Shown here: positions 55,838 to 64,000 of the stretch, piece after piece
How the letters are laid out: each line of letters starts with the position of its first letter
Numbering within the stretch: position 1 is the first letter of the stretch
Assembly (NCBI RefSeq): GCF_014698235.1
Contig: NZ_JACJSP010000016.1
Coordinates: 1-64,000, forward strand
Direction: 5' to 3'
DNA length: 64,000 nt
Source of the DNA: Limnothrix sp. FACHB-406
GTDB lineage: Bacteria; Cyanobacteriota; Cyanobacteriia; CACIAM-69d
Translations under genes and position numbers: made by a program
Notes under the pieces: generated by a model
The model's database searches: none
What the model saw: the letters and a program-made list of their open reading frames with translations, nothing else
What the model was told of the DNA's origin: nothing

Positions 55838-56304
55838 CGCTGAATCTCCGCAACAACAGGATCGGGAACGAGGCGATCGACCGGGCCACCAAAGCGGGCG
55901 ATCTCTTTCACCAGGCTACTACTCAAAAAACTATACTCATTGCGCGTTGCCAAAAAGACGGTCTCGATCGCCTCGGAGAGCGTCTTGTTGGTATGGGCCA
56001 TTTGCAGCTCGTACTCAAAATCCGACAACACGCGCAATCCCCGTAATAATACGGTTGCCTTTTGTTGTCGAGCGTACTCCACCGTCAAACCATTGAAGGT
56101 ATCGACCTTAACATTGCTTAAATGGCTGGTCGATCGCTCAATCAGTTCAATCCGTTGGGCAACCTCGAACAGGGGTTGTTTATTGGGATTGCGCAACACC
56201 GCCACAATCACCTGATCGAACAGTTGGCAGCCTCGCTCAATGATATCCAAATGCCCCAAGGTGATGGGGTCAAAACTCCCCGGATAGATCGCCCTGACAC
56301 CCAT
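55795..56304 (-). CDS. coaD: Phosphopantetheine adenylyltransferase
   Basis: The 169-residue nucleotidyltransferase performs the penultimate step of coenzyme A synthesis. Signatures are [20 protein letters not shown] with the HIGH-like [36 protein letters not shown] and the ISSTLVR-like [15 protein letters not shown]. Length is typical. It precedes the coiled-coil gene with a 43-bp overlap, a gene pair likely to be conserved among cyanobacteria. Confidence 0.96.
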   Translation of the reverse strand: MGVRAIYPGSFDPITLGHLDIIERGCQLFDQVIVAVLRNPNKQPLFEVAQRIELIERSTSHLSNVKVDTFNGLTVEYARQQKATVLLRGLRVLSDFEYELQMAHTNKTLSEAIETVFLATRNEYSFLSSSLVKEIARFGGPVDRLVPDPVVAEIQRCFPQMPLVSPPSP

Positions 56305-56383
56305 ATGGTCTCTGCTCTAGCTCAATTGGATCAGAAAATTCAGAGGACTTAGCAAATTTACTTCAGGAATTGGGGTTCAGCAT

Positions 56384-56629
56384 TCACGGAGTCTGCACCC
56401 GTTCTAGATATTGCGCCGTCAGCAGATAAGCCCCATTGGCAAACCGAATGGCCCAACAGTTCCCGGGCCGGCAACCCAATACCGTTCCCAAGTCCCCGAT
56501 CGTCAAAACCGACGGCGGACGCAACATGGGCATGGGTTCCGCCGTTTTGACGTAGGGCGGCAGGGCCACAAGCCGCACCCGATCGCCCGCGGCCAGGGTG
56601 AAACGGTCAGAGTCTTGCAATTCGCTCAT
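56384..56629 (-). CDS. sipA: Regulatory protein SipA
   Basis: The 81-residue protein has FTLAAGDRVRLVALPPYVKT, AEPMPMLRPPSV and a short SH3-like barrel ending GAYLLTAQYLERV. This matches the cyanobacterial SipA/DUF3148 family, which binds and activates the sensor kinase NblS (Hik33) that governs light and nutrient stress responses. ATG at 56629 is the start. Its target kinase is not in this window. Confidence 0.82.
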   Translation of the reverse strand: MSELQDSDRFTLAAGDRVRLVALPPYVKTAEPMPMLRPPSVLTIGDLGTVLGCRPGNCWAIRFANGAYLLTAQYLERVQTP

Positions 56630-56944
56630 AGGTCAGGAATCAGGTTAGGACACGGGTTTGCACGCGGGTCGGGACTGGAGTTGAGGTCTGAATCGGGATG
56701 TAAATCGGGATTGGAATCGAGAGCTGGCAAATTGGGATGGCTGAATGAAAACTCAACCGAACCCGATCGCCCCTTCCCCCCGTCCAGACTAGCACCCGGC
56801 TTTCAGTGGCTGACCCGTCGCAAACGAATCGCCCCTAGCGCCTATCGCAAGCCGTTATCGCAAGCCAGTATCGCAAGCTGGCATCGCAAATTTGTATTCT
56901 TGCTTTCAGTTGTTTGCGCCGGTTGATTGCCCACCGGTTTTGCC
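56630..56944. other. Divergent intergenic region with repeats
   Basis: Between sipA and the acyltransferase gene. Repeated GGGTCGGGACTGG/ATCGGGATGTAAATCGGGATTGG variants near 56650-56720 and CGCAAGCCAGTAT/CGCAAGCTGGCAT near 56845-56888. No gene is evident. Confidence 0.45.
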
Positions 56945-58123
56945 ATGATGGTCGATCGCCCTTTGCCCGCCGAACCTACCAAGCTCCCAAGGTTTCGGTG
57001 CTTAGACCTGCTGCGGGGTCTGGCGATCGCAGCCATGATCTTGGTGAACAATCCGGGCAGTTGGGCCCAGGTTTATCCCCCCCTGCTCCACGCCGAGTGG
57101 CACGGCTTCACGCCCACAGATTTGGTCTTTCCGCTGTTTTTGTTCGTGGTTGGGGGAGCCATGGCCTTCTCCTTGGGGCGCGTGGCGGAAAAGGCCCCAC
57201 TCGATCGCCCCCAACAGCGGCAAATCCATCGCAAATTGCTGCAACGGGTGCTGATTTTATTTGGCTTAGGCTTAGCCCTGAATGCCTCCACCCTGTTGAT
57301 GCGGACTTGGTTTGAAGGGGCCCCGCTCCTCTGGGAAAAATGGCGAATTTTGGGTGTTTTGCAGCGGATTGCCTTGGCCTATGGTGCTTCGGCGCTCCTG
57401 GTTTTGCACTGCTCTCGGCGGGCCCAAGCGATCGCCGTGGCGGGCCTGTGGTTGGGCTATTGGGCCCTGTTGAGCACCACGCCGCTTACGCCTGATGGTT
57501 CGATCGTCGGTTGGGTCGATCGAACCCTGCTCGGCGCAAGTCATCTCTACCAACTCACCCTGAATCAACAAACCGTGGCCTTTGACCCGGAAGGACTGTT
57601 GAGCACCCTTCCCGCGATCGGGTCTACCCTAGCGGGCTATTGGGCGGTGCAGTGGCTGAAAACCCAGCCCATCAAAGCCCTCACCGCCTGGCGCTTGACG
57701 GGGGCCGGCGTAGGGGCGATCGCCCTGGGTCGCCTCTGGGATTTGGCGCTACCGCTGAATAAGCAACTTTGGACCAGTTCCTATGCGCTCTATGCCGCCG
57801 GTTGGTCGATCGTCTTGCTCGCAGGGTGCTATGCCCTCACGGAAATCCGGCGCGCCCACGGCATTAGCCGCCCCTTTGAAATTTTTGGGATGAACGCAAT
57901 CACGGCTTTTGTGGGTTCCGGGTTGGTGGGTCGGCTGCTGAATCGCACCCACATTGGCAGCGGCCCCGATGCCCCCAGCACCTACCAATGGCTCTATCAA
58001 ACCCTGTTCGCTTCCTGGGCGGGCCCCATGAGCGGCTCGCTGCTGTTTGCGATCGCGATGGTGCTGCTGTGGTGGTTGGCCATGTATGGGTTCTATCGCC
58101 GGGGCTGGTTTCTGAAGGTTTGA
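56945..58123 (+). CDS. HGSNAT-like membrane acyltransferase (DUF5009 group)
   Basis: The protein of about 392 residues has some ten membrane helices. The N-terminal LDLLRGLAIAAMILVNNPGS contains the conserved R-G and N-P residues, and HGFTPTDLVFPLFLFVVGG follows, as in heparan-alpha-glucosaminide N-acetyltransferases and their bacterial relatives. RRAHGISRPFEIFGMNAITA is the other conserved block near the C-terminus. These enzymes transfer acetyl groups across a membrane to sugars; the acceptor is unknown. ATG 56945 is preferred to TTG at 56927. Confidence 0.85.
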   Translation: MMVDRPLPAEPTKLPRFRCLDLLRGLAIAAMILVNNPGSWAQVYPPLLHAEWHGFTPTDLVFPLFLFVVGGAMAFSLGRVAEKAPLDRPQQRQIHRKLLQRVLILFGLGLALNASTLLMRTWFEGAPLLWEKWRILGVLQRIALAYGASALLVLHCSRRAQAIAVAGLWLGYWALLSTTPLTPDGSIVGWVDRTLLGASHLYQLTLNQQTVAFDPEGLLSTLPAIGSTLAGYWAVQWLKTQPIKALTAWRLTGAGVGAIALGRLWDLALPLNKQLWTSSYALYAAGWSIVLLAGCYALTEIRRAHGISRPFEIFGMNAITAFVGSGLVGRLLNRTHIGSGPDAPSTYQWLYQTLFASWAGPMSGSLLFAIAMVLLWWLAMYGFYRRGWFLKV

Positions 58124-58410
58124 GGCTTGAGACCGCGACGAGTATGGGCTGGCAACGTTGAGAATTGGGGAATTTGCAGAGCAATTAGCAACCCGATCGA
58201 CCCGATCGTCGCGCCTCATTTCCCACTCATCTGGGACTCATCTTGCCCGCCTACCTTGGTAAATGTGGACAGGCAACCCAGCAACTCCAACCAGCGCGAT
58301 CGCCTCAAACCTTGTTGTGTAGAGACCCTGTGGATTCCTCAGGGGTGCTGCCTTGCCGTCGCCACGCCAGGTTTCTCAGTGTCACCCAATCTTTAGGTTC
58401 CAAGGACTGA

Positions 58411-58878
58411 ATGGTTATGAAACGGACTGTTGTAGCGTTGGTTTTGGCTATGAGCGCGATCGCCCCGGTTGCTGCCATGGCCGTTGCACAAACCCCCTCT
58501 GCCACCCTAGCCCAGCAAAGCCGCGTCACCCTGCCCAAACAGTCAACCAGGGTGCTCAAGTCCGGAAACTTCATGGCCCTGGAGCATCCCACCCAAGGCA
58601 CAGCCCGAATCGTGATGGAAGGCTCTCAGAAAATTCTGGAATTTGGCAATAACTTCCGCAGTGACAGCGGCCCAGCTCTGAGGGTGGTGTTGCATCGATC
58701 TGCCCGACCGGGAATGCAACTAACGGAAGGCCAATACGTGGTGTTGAGTGCGTTGCAAAAAACCTCCGGTTCCCAACGTTACGTGATCCCCAACAATCTC
58801 AATTTGGCGCAATACCAATCCGTGGCCATTTGGTGCCAACAGTTCAATGCCACCTTTGGGGCCGCAACGCTGAACTAG
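58411..58878 (+). CDS. DM13 domain protein, secreted
   Basis: The 155-residue precursor has a signal peptide (TVVALVLAMSAIAPVAAMAV) and a DM13 domain (about 45-150). The domain shows SGNFMALEHPTQGTARIV, ILEFGNNFRSDSGPALRVVL and VAIWCQQFNATFGAA, including its conserved CxxFxxxFG form. DM13 domains have been proposed to take part in redox reactions through that cysteine. It is periplasmic by prediction and monocistronic. Confidence 0.85.
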   Translation: MVMKRTVVALVLAMSAIAPVAAMAVAQTPSATLAQQSRVTLPKQSTRVLKSGNFMALEHPTQGTARIVMEGSQKILEFGNNFRSDSGPALRVVLHRSARPGMQLTEGQYVVLSALQKTSGSQRYVIPNNLNLAQYQSVAIWCQQFNATFGAATLN

Positions 58879-59023
58879 AATTCCGTTGATTTTGAAGTTG
58901 TGAATCAGAGCCATACCCAACCCAATTGGCATCCAGCGATTTAGCACAATGTCGCTCATGGCTAAGTAGCTAATGGCCAAGTGATTAGTGGCCAGGTGAT
59001 GAGCGGCCAGTGCCAATGGATCG

Positions 59024-60577
59024 TCAACGGATTAAGTAATCGGCCAGGGTTTGGGCATGGTTCCACCATCGGGGGCCGCCCACCCAGTTGCGGGAAGGCA
59101 AATGCCCGATCGGGGCATCGGCTCGAAACTGAAAGGTCTCGTCTCGGGTGTCGGAGCGGCTGCCGGGCCAACCCACTGTCTGGCAAAACTGGTTATAGTC
59201 CCGGCTTTGAAGGATCAGGCGGCTTTGGATCATCAGCCCAAAGCGGCCGTGGCTGTAGTGCATCCACAGCAGGTCGATCGCCAGCAAATCGGGCCGGCTG
59301 AGGCGGGGAATGTCGCCCACTTGCACAAAACGCCGTCGCCCGTCCAGTTGCTGACAGAGCAGTTGGCGGGTTAGTTCGTCGGCCTGTTGCCATTCCCCGG
59401 TGGCTAAGAGCCGCTCTAGGGGGTGGTAATCGAGGCCCACCACGGACACCACCACGCCCCGATCGCACAGGGGAGTTTTGACCAGTCGGGATGGCAACAA
59501 CCGATTTAGCCAAGGGGGTTGGGGCGCGGACAGGCTGGGCAAGGGGCGAAAGGGCGGCTGGTTGCTGCTGCCCAAGCCGGTTTGGGTGGGCACTTCGTGG
59601 CTGGGCAGTCGTAGGGGAAAGGTGGTGATGGTGGGTTGGTCGTTGGGGGATGCGGCGGGCCGATCGACTCGTGCTCGTTGCTTTTCGGGGGTTGGCGCTG
59701 GCTGGGGCGATCGATCCAAAGCGGCCAACATGTCGGCGGCGGTGGCGTAGCGCTGACCGGTGGCTCGGGTAACGGCGCGATCGAGCACCGTCCCCAATCG
59801 GGGCGGGATCGTGACCCTTGGGGGCAAAAAATCTCGCCAAACCCAAGCATCGCTGGTGCTGTCGCGCAGCATGAAGGGCGACACCCCCGTTAGCAACCGC
59901 AAGCAGGTAACACCCAAGCTATAGAGATCGCTGGCGGGCAGAGCTTTGCCGGCCAGTTGCTCCGGGGCGATATATTCCGGGGAGCCAATCACCGTGCCGG
60001 TTTTGTCCCACCAATAGGGATCAATCACCTTGGCGATGCCGAAGTCGATCAGCACCATTCGCCGATCGCTCAGGCGGCGAATGAAGTTGCTGGGCTTGAT
60101 GTCCCGATGCACCACGCCGCGATCGTGCACGAATTGCAAAATTGGCAACACATCCCGCAGCAAGGCTTCGACTTTGCGAGCAGACCAAGGGCCGCCCAGG
60201 GCTTCGCGATTCAGGGTGGGCCCTTCGATCCATTCCTGCATTAAATAAATGGTTTGGTCAGCTTCCACAAAGTCCAAAAACTGAGGAATTTGGGGATGGG
60301 ATCCGAGATCGGCCAACAGGCGAGCTTCGCTGGTGAACAGGCGACGGGCTTTGGGATCTTCCGCAAAGGAACCCACCAACTGTTTGATCACGCAGGGGGG
60401 GCGATCGGGCTGGGTTAGGTCTTTGGCCAAAAAAGTGTAGCCAAATCCACCGCGTCCGATCGGGGATTGGGGCAAGTAGCGATCGCCCAGCCGCAGCGGT
60501 CGGCCACAGGCAGCACAGTTCGCTGCATGATCGTCATTTTCGGGGGCCGTGCAACGGGAGTTTAAGCAGTAGCTCAT
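59024..60577 (-). CDS. Ser/Thr protein kinase with zinc-ribbon start and C-terminal GUN4 domain
   Basis: This 517-residue protein starts with a zinc-ribbon-like motif (Cys 4, 9, 21, 24: YCLNSRC and NCAACGR). A complete Ser/Thr kinase follows (about 32-295): glycine loop IGRGGFGYTFLAKDL, Lys65 (PCVIKQL), HRDIKPSNF (157-165) and DFG (178-180). A Pro-rich linker leads to a GUN4 domain (about 380-515) with YHPLERLLATGEWQQADELT and then DLLWMHYSHGRFGLMIQSRL. GUN4 binds Mg-protoporphyrin and activates magnesium chelatase; here it could sense a tetrapyrrole for the kinase. ATGA at 60574-60577 couples its start to the stop of the cyclase gene upstream. Confidence 0.9.
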   Translation of the reverse strand: MSYCLNSRCTAPENDDHAANCAACGRPLRLGDRYLPQSPIGRGGFGYTFLAKDLTQPDRPPCVIKQLVGSFAEDPKARRLFTSEARLLADLGSHPQIPQFLDFVEADQTIYLMQEWIEGPTLNREALGGPWSARKVEALLRDVLPILQFVHDRGVVHRDIKPSNFIRRLSDRRMVLIDFGIAKVIDPYWWDKTGTVIGSPEYIAPEQLAGKALPASDLYSLGVTCLRLLTGVSPFMLRDSTSDAWVWRDFLPPRVTIPPRLGTVLDRAVTRATGQRYATAADMLAALDRSPQPAPTPEKQRARVDRPAASPNDQPTITTFPLRLPSHEVPTQTGLGSSNQPPFRPLPSLSAPQPPWLNRLLPSRLVKTPLCDRGVVVSVVGLDYHPLERLLATGEWQQADELTRQLLCQQLDGRRRFVQVGDIPRLSRPDLLAIDLLWMHYSHGRFGLMIQSRLILQSRDYNQFCQTVGWPGSRSDTRDETFQFRADAPIGHLPSRNWVGGPRWWNHAQTLADYLIR

Positions 60578-62289
60578 GACGGGGGATGTGGATGCAAACC
60601 AGGATCTGAATCTTGGTGGCTGCTGAGTTCACCGATTAACCAATAGGTGATCATTTCGCCTTTGCCCTTCACAGCAATTGTGCCCCGTTGCTCCAAGTGG
60701 AAATAGCTGTGCAGGCGATCGAAGGCCGCTTGGCTGACTTGAATTCGCCCCGGCTGCCCCAGGGTTTCCATCCGGCTGGCCACATTCACCGTGTCGCCCC
60801 AGAGGTCATAGACCAGCTTTTTCATCCCAATCACCCCGGCTACGGCGCTGCCGCTGTGGATGCCAATTCGCAACCGAAAAGGGCTGCCATCGGGCTTGCG
60901 ATATTGCCCGATCGCCTGTTGCATGGCCAGGGCTAAATGGGCGATCGCAAAGGCGCTGTTCGATCGGGGCTTGGGCACACCGCCCACCACCATGTAGGCA
61001 TCCCCGATCGTCTTGATTTTTTCCAGGCCGTATTGCTCCACCAGATCATCAAAGGTGCAAAACACATCATTCAGGAATTGCACCACCACCGTTGGCGGGT
61101 GCTGGGCGGCAAAGCTGGTGAAATCCACGAGATCCGCAAACAAAACGGTCACATCGTTGAAGGTTTCCGCCACGGTTTGGGAGCCGCTGGCCAGTTGTTC
61201 CGCCACGCCAGCGGGCAAGATGTTGTGCAACAGGTCGTTGATGCGATCGGTCTGGGCCGCCAGTTCAGCCGTGCGGCGGGCCACGCGCTGCTCTAGTTCA
61301 CGGTTGAGGGCCGCGAGCGATCGCGCCGATCGGGAGCGCTCGGATTCCGCCGCCGACAGCACCATCGAAGTAATCGTGATTACGCCCAAAAAGGCCTGCA
61401 AAAACAGCACCGCCTGTTGGGTGCTGCTGGCTTTGGCCACAAAGGGGCCCATCCCAAAGGCCGTGCCCCCGATCGCGATCGCTGAAATCAGAAATGACCC
61501 CACCGCTGCGGCCCTTGGCCCAAACTGCATCCCCGCCCACACCACCAGGGGAAAGGGCAAATATTCCAAAGGATAGCGAGCAATATCCGCCTCCGTTTGG
61601 GCCCAAAAGACAATGCCGCTACTGCCGAGTAATAGCCCGAGCCAAAGGGTGCGCAGGAGCGATCGGCGCGTGCTTTTGTGTCGGCGCAGGCGGGTGATTC
61701 GTTGCCAATCTTGTTGCTGGAGTTGGGCCACCATCAAAATCAGCGGCACAAAGACCAATATCCCCATGGCATCGCCCAAAAACCAGCCCCAACGCACCGT
61801 CGCAAACTCCGACCAAGGCAAGTTGCCGGTTAAGCACAGGGCCAACACACCGCAGGTGCAATTAATTTGGGGGGCAATTAGCACACCGCTGACCAAAAAC
61901 TTCAGCACATTCGACACGCGATCGAACACATTGCTGCCCCCCAGCCGCCGAAACAGCCACACCCCAAGAACAGCCTGAACCGTTGCGCCCGTGCAGCCAA
62001 ACAGTCCCAACAGGGGAATGGTGATCCCTGAGTGGATCAGGTCATAGAAATTGATGCCGATGGCGATCGCCGGCCACAGCCGAAAACCACCCAACATCAG
62101 GGCCGCTTGGGCAATGCCGGCCGAGGGCCAAACCGCCGTGCCAATTTGGTGCAACCCCGGCAGGGACACGGCCACATAGGCCGCGAGTCCGTAGGCGATC
62201 GCCACCACAATAATAATTGACCCGACCAGTTCTCCTCGGGAGCCGGGTTGCGCAAGTTTCCCAAATTTAACCAGCCAGCGATGATTCAA
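60574..62289 (-). CDS. MASE1-type membrane adenylate cyclase
   Basis: The 571-residue protein has a MASE1 sensor of about eight membrane helices (to residue 310; VWPSAGIAQAALMLGG is characteristic). A short coiled coil (ESERSRSARSLAALNRELEQ) leads to a class III cyclase domain (about 360-560). Metal Asp residues lie in LFADLVDFTS and KTIGDAYMVVGG. The adenine-selecting Lys (EKIKTIGD) and Asp (YDLWGDTVN) and the Asn/Arg of VNVASRMET point to an active adenylate cyclase. MASE1 is an integral membrane sensory domain of unknown ligand. The stop overlaps the ATG of the kinase-GUN4 gene, making a two-gene operon. Confidence 0.92.
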   Translation of the reverse strand: MNHRWLVKFGKLAQPGSRGELVGSIIIVVAIAYGLAAYVAVSLPGLHQIGTAVWPSAGIAQAALMLGGFRLWPAIAIGINFYDLIHSGITIPLLGLFGCTGATVQAVLGVWLFRRLGGSNVFDRVSNVLKFLVSGVLIAPQINCTCGVLALCLTGNLPWSEFATVRWGWFLGDAMGILVFVPLILMVAQLQQQDWQRITRLRRHKSTRRSLLRTLWLGLLLGSSGIVFWAQTEADIARYPLEYLPFPLVVWAGMQFGPRAAAVGSFLISAIAIGGTAFGMGPFVAKASSTQQAVLFLQAFLGVITITSMVLSAAESERSRSARSLAALNRELEQRVARRTAELAAQTDRINDLLHNILPAGVAEQLASGSQTVAETFNDVTVLFADLVDFTSFAAQHPPTVVVQFLNDVFCTFDDLVEQYGLEKIKTIGDAYMVVGGVPKPRSNSAFAIAHLALAMQQAIGQYRKPDGSPFRLRIGIHSGSAVAGVIGMKKLVYDLWGDTVNVASRMETLGQPGRIQVSQAAFDRLHSYFHLEQRGTIAVKGKGEMITYWLIGELSSHQDSDPGLHPHPPS

Positions 62290-62808
62290 AATCCGTTGGG
62301 CGCTTGCTTGGGGAGCCTAGTGGGGAGGGAGCGATCGGGGGTGGATCGGACGCAATGCTAATGGAGATCCTAATGCGAGAAACGCTGAAGCATCGATCAA
62401 GGCCGGCGCTGGAAAATCGGGATAAGGACGATGAGTTCCTGGATTAGTTCATGAGCGGGGCATTTTCAATCATGAATTAGGTCTCATGAGTGGGGTCACG
62501 AGTTGAGTAATTGGATTGGGTGATTGGGTTGGGTAATTGAGATTGGCCGATCGCCCAAAATGGCCATCACCAAACGGCCACAATCAAGATGGCTATCAGA
62601 TTCAATAGCAGTTGACAGAACACCAAGCCTTGGGGATGATGGTAAATCGGCGCTTAGTCAGCCAACGACGACCTAGCGACCCCCGATCGCCCCGCTTGTT
62701 TGAAACGGCTGCGATCGCGTCGCGTTGCAATCTTGCTCGGATCGGGTCGAGCAAAAGCCAGCCTCCGCGCCAGCTACCCGTACGGCAACCCTCATTTTCG
62801 GAACTTCC
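62290..62808. other. Divergent intergenic region and rplU leader
   Basis: About 520 bp. Repeated ATTGGNTTGGGTGATTGGG/GAGTTGAGTAATTGG units lie near 62500-62545. The final part is the 5' leader of rplU; I cannot define a structured leader with confidence. Confidence 0.4.
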
Positions 62809-63147
62809 ATGGCCTACGCAATTGTTGAAACCAGCGGCACACAACTTTGTGTCGAACCGGGTCGTTTCTATGACGTGAACCGGGTGTTCGCAGAAGTAGA
62901 CGAAACCGTTACGCTCGATCGCGTTCTGTTGGTTCGCGACGGCGAAACGATCGACATCGGCGCACCCACCCTCGAAGGGGCCACCGTCACCGCCAAAGTG
63001 CTGCGCCACTTCCGCGGCCGGAAGATTATTGTTTATAAGATGCGCCCCAAAAAGAAAACCCGCAAAAAGCAAGGTCATCGCCAAGAATTGACCCGTTTGG
63101 TGATTGAGTCGATCACCTACGGTGGCAAGACCGTTGCGGCGGAATAA
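62809..63147 (+). CDS. rplU: 50S ribosomal protein L21
   Basis: The 112-residue protein starts MAYAIVETSGTQLCVEPGRF and has VGAPTLEG-like IGAPTLEGATVTAKVLRHFR and KMRPKKKTRKKQGHRQELT, the L21 signature. The frame opens earlier (62725), but the ATG at 62809 is the true start by homology. rpmA follows about 125 bp downstream, the usual rplU-rpmA order. Confidence 0.97.
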   Translation: MAYAIVETSGTQLCVEPGRFYDVNRVFAEVDETVTLDRVLLVRDGETIDIGAPTLEGATVTAKVLRHFRGRKIIVYKMRPKKKTRKKQGHRQELTRLVIESITYGGKTVAAE

Positions 63148-63271
63148 ATCGATCGGGAATTGCTTTGGTTCATCTCCATCAGCCCGCTGGTGGTTGCATG
63201 GGCCAAGGCGCGATCGAGTGGCAGCCCCCACAGTAGCGAAATTCAACCGAAGTTTTTAGAGGTAGCTCGTC

Positions 63272-63544
63272 ATGGCTCATAAAAAAGGGACAGGTAGTAC
63301 TCGTAACGGTCGCGACTCTAATTCCAAGCGCTTGGGTGTGAAGCGCTACGGCGGTCAAATCGTCCGCGCTGGAAACATCCTGGTGCGTCAACGGGGCACT
63401 CAGTTCCACCCCGGCAACAATGTGGGTCGCGGCAACGATGACACCCTGTTCGCCTTAGTGGATGGTGTGGTGACCTTCGAGCGTCGCGGCAAGAGCGGCA
63501 AAAAGGTCAGCGTTTATCCCGCTGCTGCTGCTGTCGAAGCCTAG
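63272..63544 (+). CDS. rpmA: 50S ribosomal protein L27
   Basis: The 90-residue protein starts [20 protein letters not shown] and continues [20 protein letters not shown], the conserved basic N-terminus that reaches the peptidyl-transferase centre. AGAGG lies ahead of the ATG. It is not preceded by the cleaved N-terminal extension seen in Firmicutes. Confidence 0.98.
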   Translation: MAHKKGTGSTRNGRDSNSKRLGVKRYGGQIVRAGNILVRQRGTQFHPGNNVGRGNDDTLFALVDGVVTFERRGKSGKKVSVYPAAAAVEA

Positions 63545-63866
63545 GGACTTTCTCCGTCTCTCAGCATCGCTCATTAGATTGACCTTTGAGGGGCGATCGA
63601 GCGATCCAGGATCAGAACATTCAGCCATCATTGGGCGAATTTTTTGAACTCTGGATCTAAGGCTTGATCGCCCCTTAAGTCATGGCTGGATCGATTGCGG
63701 CTCCCAACCCGATCGCCCTAGGCAAGGGGCTTAAGCCCCTTGTCCCTCACGACTTCGCAACGGCAATGTCAGGGTTTTGGGCGATTTGACAACAGACCCC
63801 AAGGCCCCTTGCCCCTCACGATTTTGCAGCGACAGAACAGGGAGTTGGGGGATTGGGCCACGGCTC
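63545..63866. other. Convergent intergenic region with a duplicated segment
   Basis: The palindrome CAAGGGGCTTAAGCCCCTTG at 63723-63742 equals the carB terminator stem but has no T run here. About 70 bp further on, the CCCCTTGCCCCTCACGA segment that follows it is repeated with changes (63735-63775 and 63806-63844). Confidence 0.55.
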
Positions 63867-64000
63867 CTAGTCCACCAGCCGCTTAATTTCCCCGCAAACG
63901 CGATAAAACTGTCCCCGGGCCGATTCCCGCAACTCGCTCACCACATACTTAGCGCCCTCTTCGCGCACATTGCGGGGAAACTGCACATTCCAATCGGCAT
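63867..64000 (-). CDS. C-terminus of an unidentified gene (cut by the window edge)
   Basis: A 44-codon frame runs from the right edge to a TAG at 63867. It reads [20 protein letters not shown] and ends GEIKRLVD. It looks like a real conserved cyanobacterial protein, but I do not recognise its family from this part. Confidence 0.5.
   Translation of the reverse strand, partial: ADWNVQFPRNVREEGAKYVVSELRESARGQFYRVCGEIKRLVD

Noticed and set aside
62725-62808. Extended N-terminus of L21
   Set aside because: L21 starts at MAYAIVET; the upstream codons are leader sequence.
63723-63742. Terminator in the convergent region after rpmA
   Set aside because: The stem is perfect, but no T run follows and the hairpin is about 180 bp from the rpmA stop, so function is uncertain.

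Overview
The window is chromosomal DNA of a cyanobacterium. The HIP1 palindrome GCGATCGC and its core GATCGC occur throughout. It carries photosystem genes (psaD, psbY) and cyanobacterial or plastid-shared families: the proton-extrusion protein PcxA, a CRR6-type NdhI maturation factor, SipA, a GUN4 domain, DUF1818, DUF3124 and TIGR02652. DevC/DevA-like transporter genes and a PilT ATPase are also present, but no heterocyst regulator is visible. I cannot name the species; a GC-rich non-heterocystous filamentous or unicellular lineage is a guess.

Layout. 1-735: truncated IS607-family element (tnpB fragment and tnpA). 0.9-11.3 kb: thioesterase, tandem universal stress protein, NADAR protein, murI, membrane adenylate cyclase, lipoprotein, trpE, psaD and an orphan OmpR-type regulator. 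11.4-15.5 kb: a MITE-like element, tRNA-Asp and carB with a clear promoter and terminator. 15.5-20.2 kb: an ene-reductase, an MscS channel with a cyclic-nucleotide-binding-like domain, and an ABC exporter. 20.6-25.7 kb: a pseudokinase-TPR gene, its intact kinase-TPR paralogue and a DUF3124 lipoprotein. 26.9-27.4 kb: remains of IS630 and IS1 elements. 27.4-45.6 kb: mostly housekeeping genes (yjbQ, ylqF, pcxA, an SF1-like ATPase, leuD, dnaA, a nitrilase-family amidase, hflX, pilT, folC, psbY, gamma carbonic anhydrase). 45.6-56.6 kb: a second MITE-like element, small conserved cyanobacterial genes, ruvX/yqgF, crr6, devC, devA, a DivIVA-like coiled coil, coaD and sipA. 56.9-63.5 kb: an HGSNAT-like acyltransferase, a DM13 protein, a kinase-GUN4 fusion translationally coupled to a MASE1 adenylate cyclase, rplU and rpmA. 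A truncated gene runs off the right edge.

Signalling stands out. Two adenylate cyclases, one channel with a divergent cNMP-binding fold, two kinases with complete catalytic motifs and one fully eroded pseudokinase lie within 58 kb. The best candidates for unfamiliar biology are the pseudokinase/kinase TPR pair and the cyclase/kinase-GUN4 operon, which would connect cAMP and phosphorylation signalling to a tetrapyrrole-binding fold.

A second theme is short tandem repeats (about 9-15 bp). They occur between genes and inside folC, ylqF, ruvX and a cyclase gene, where they encode low-complexity protein segments. Two MITE-like elements with TA-flanked inverted repeats, plus a solitary end at leuD, point to past IS630/Tc1-type activity.
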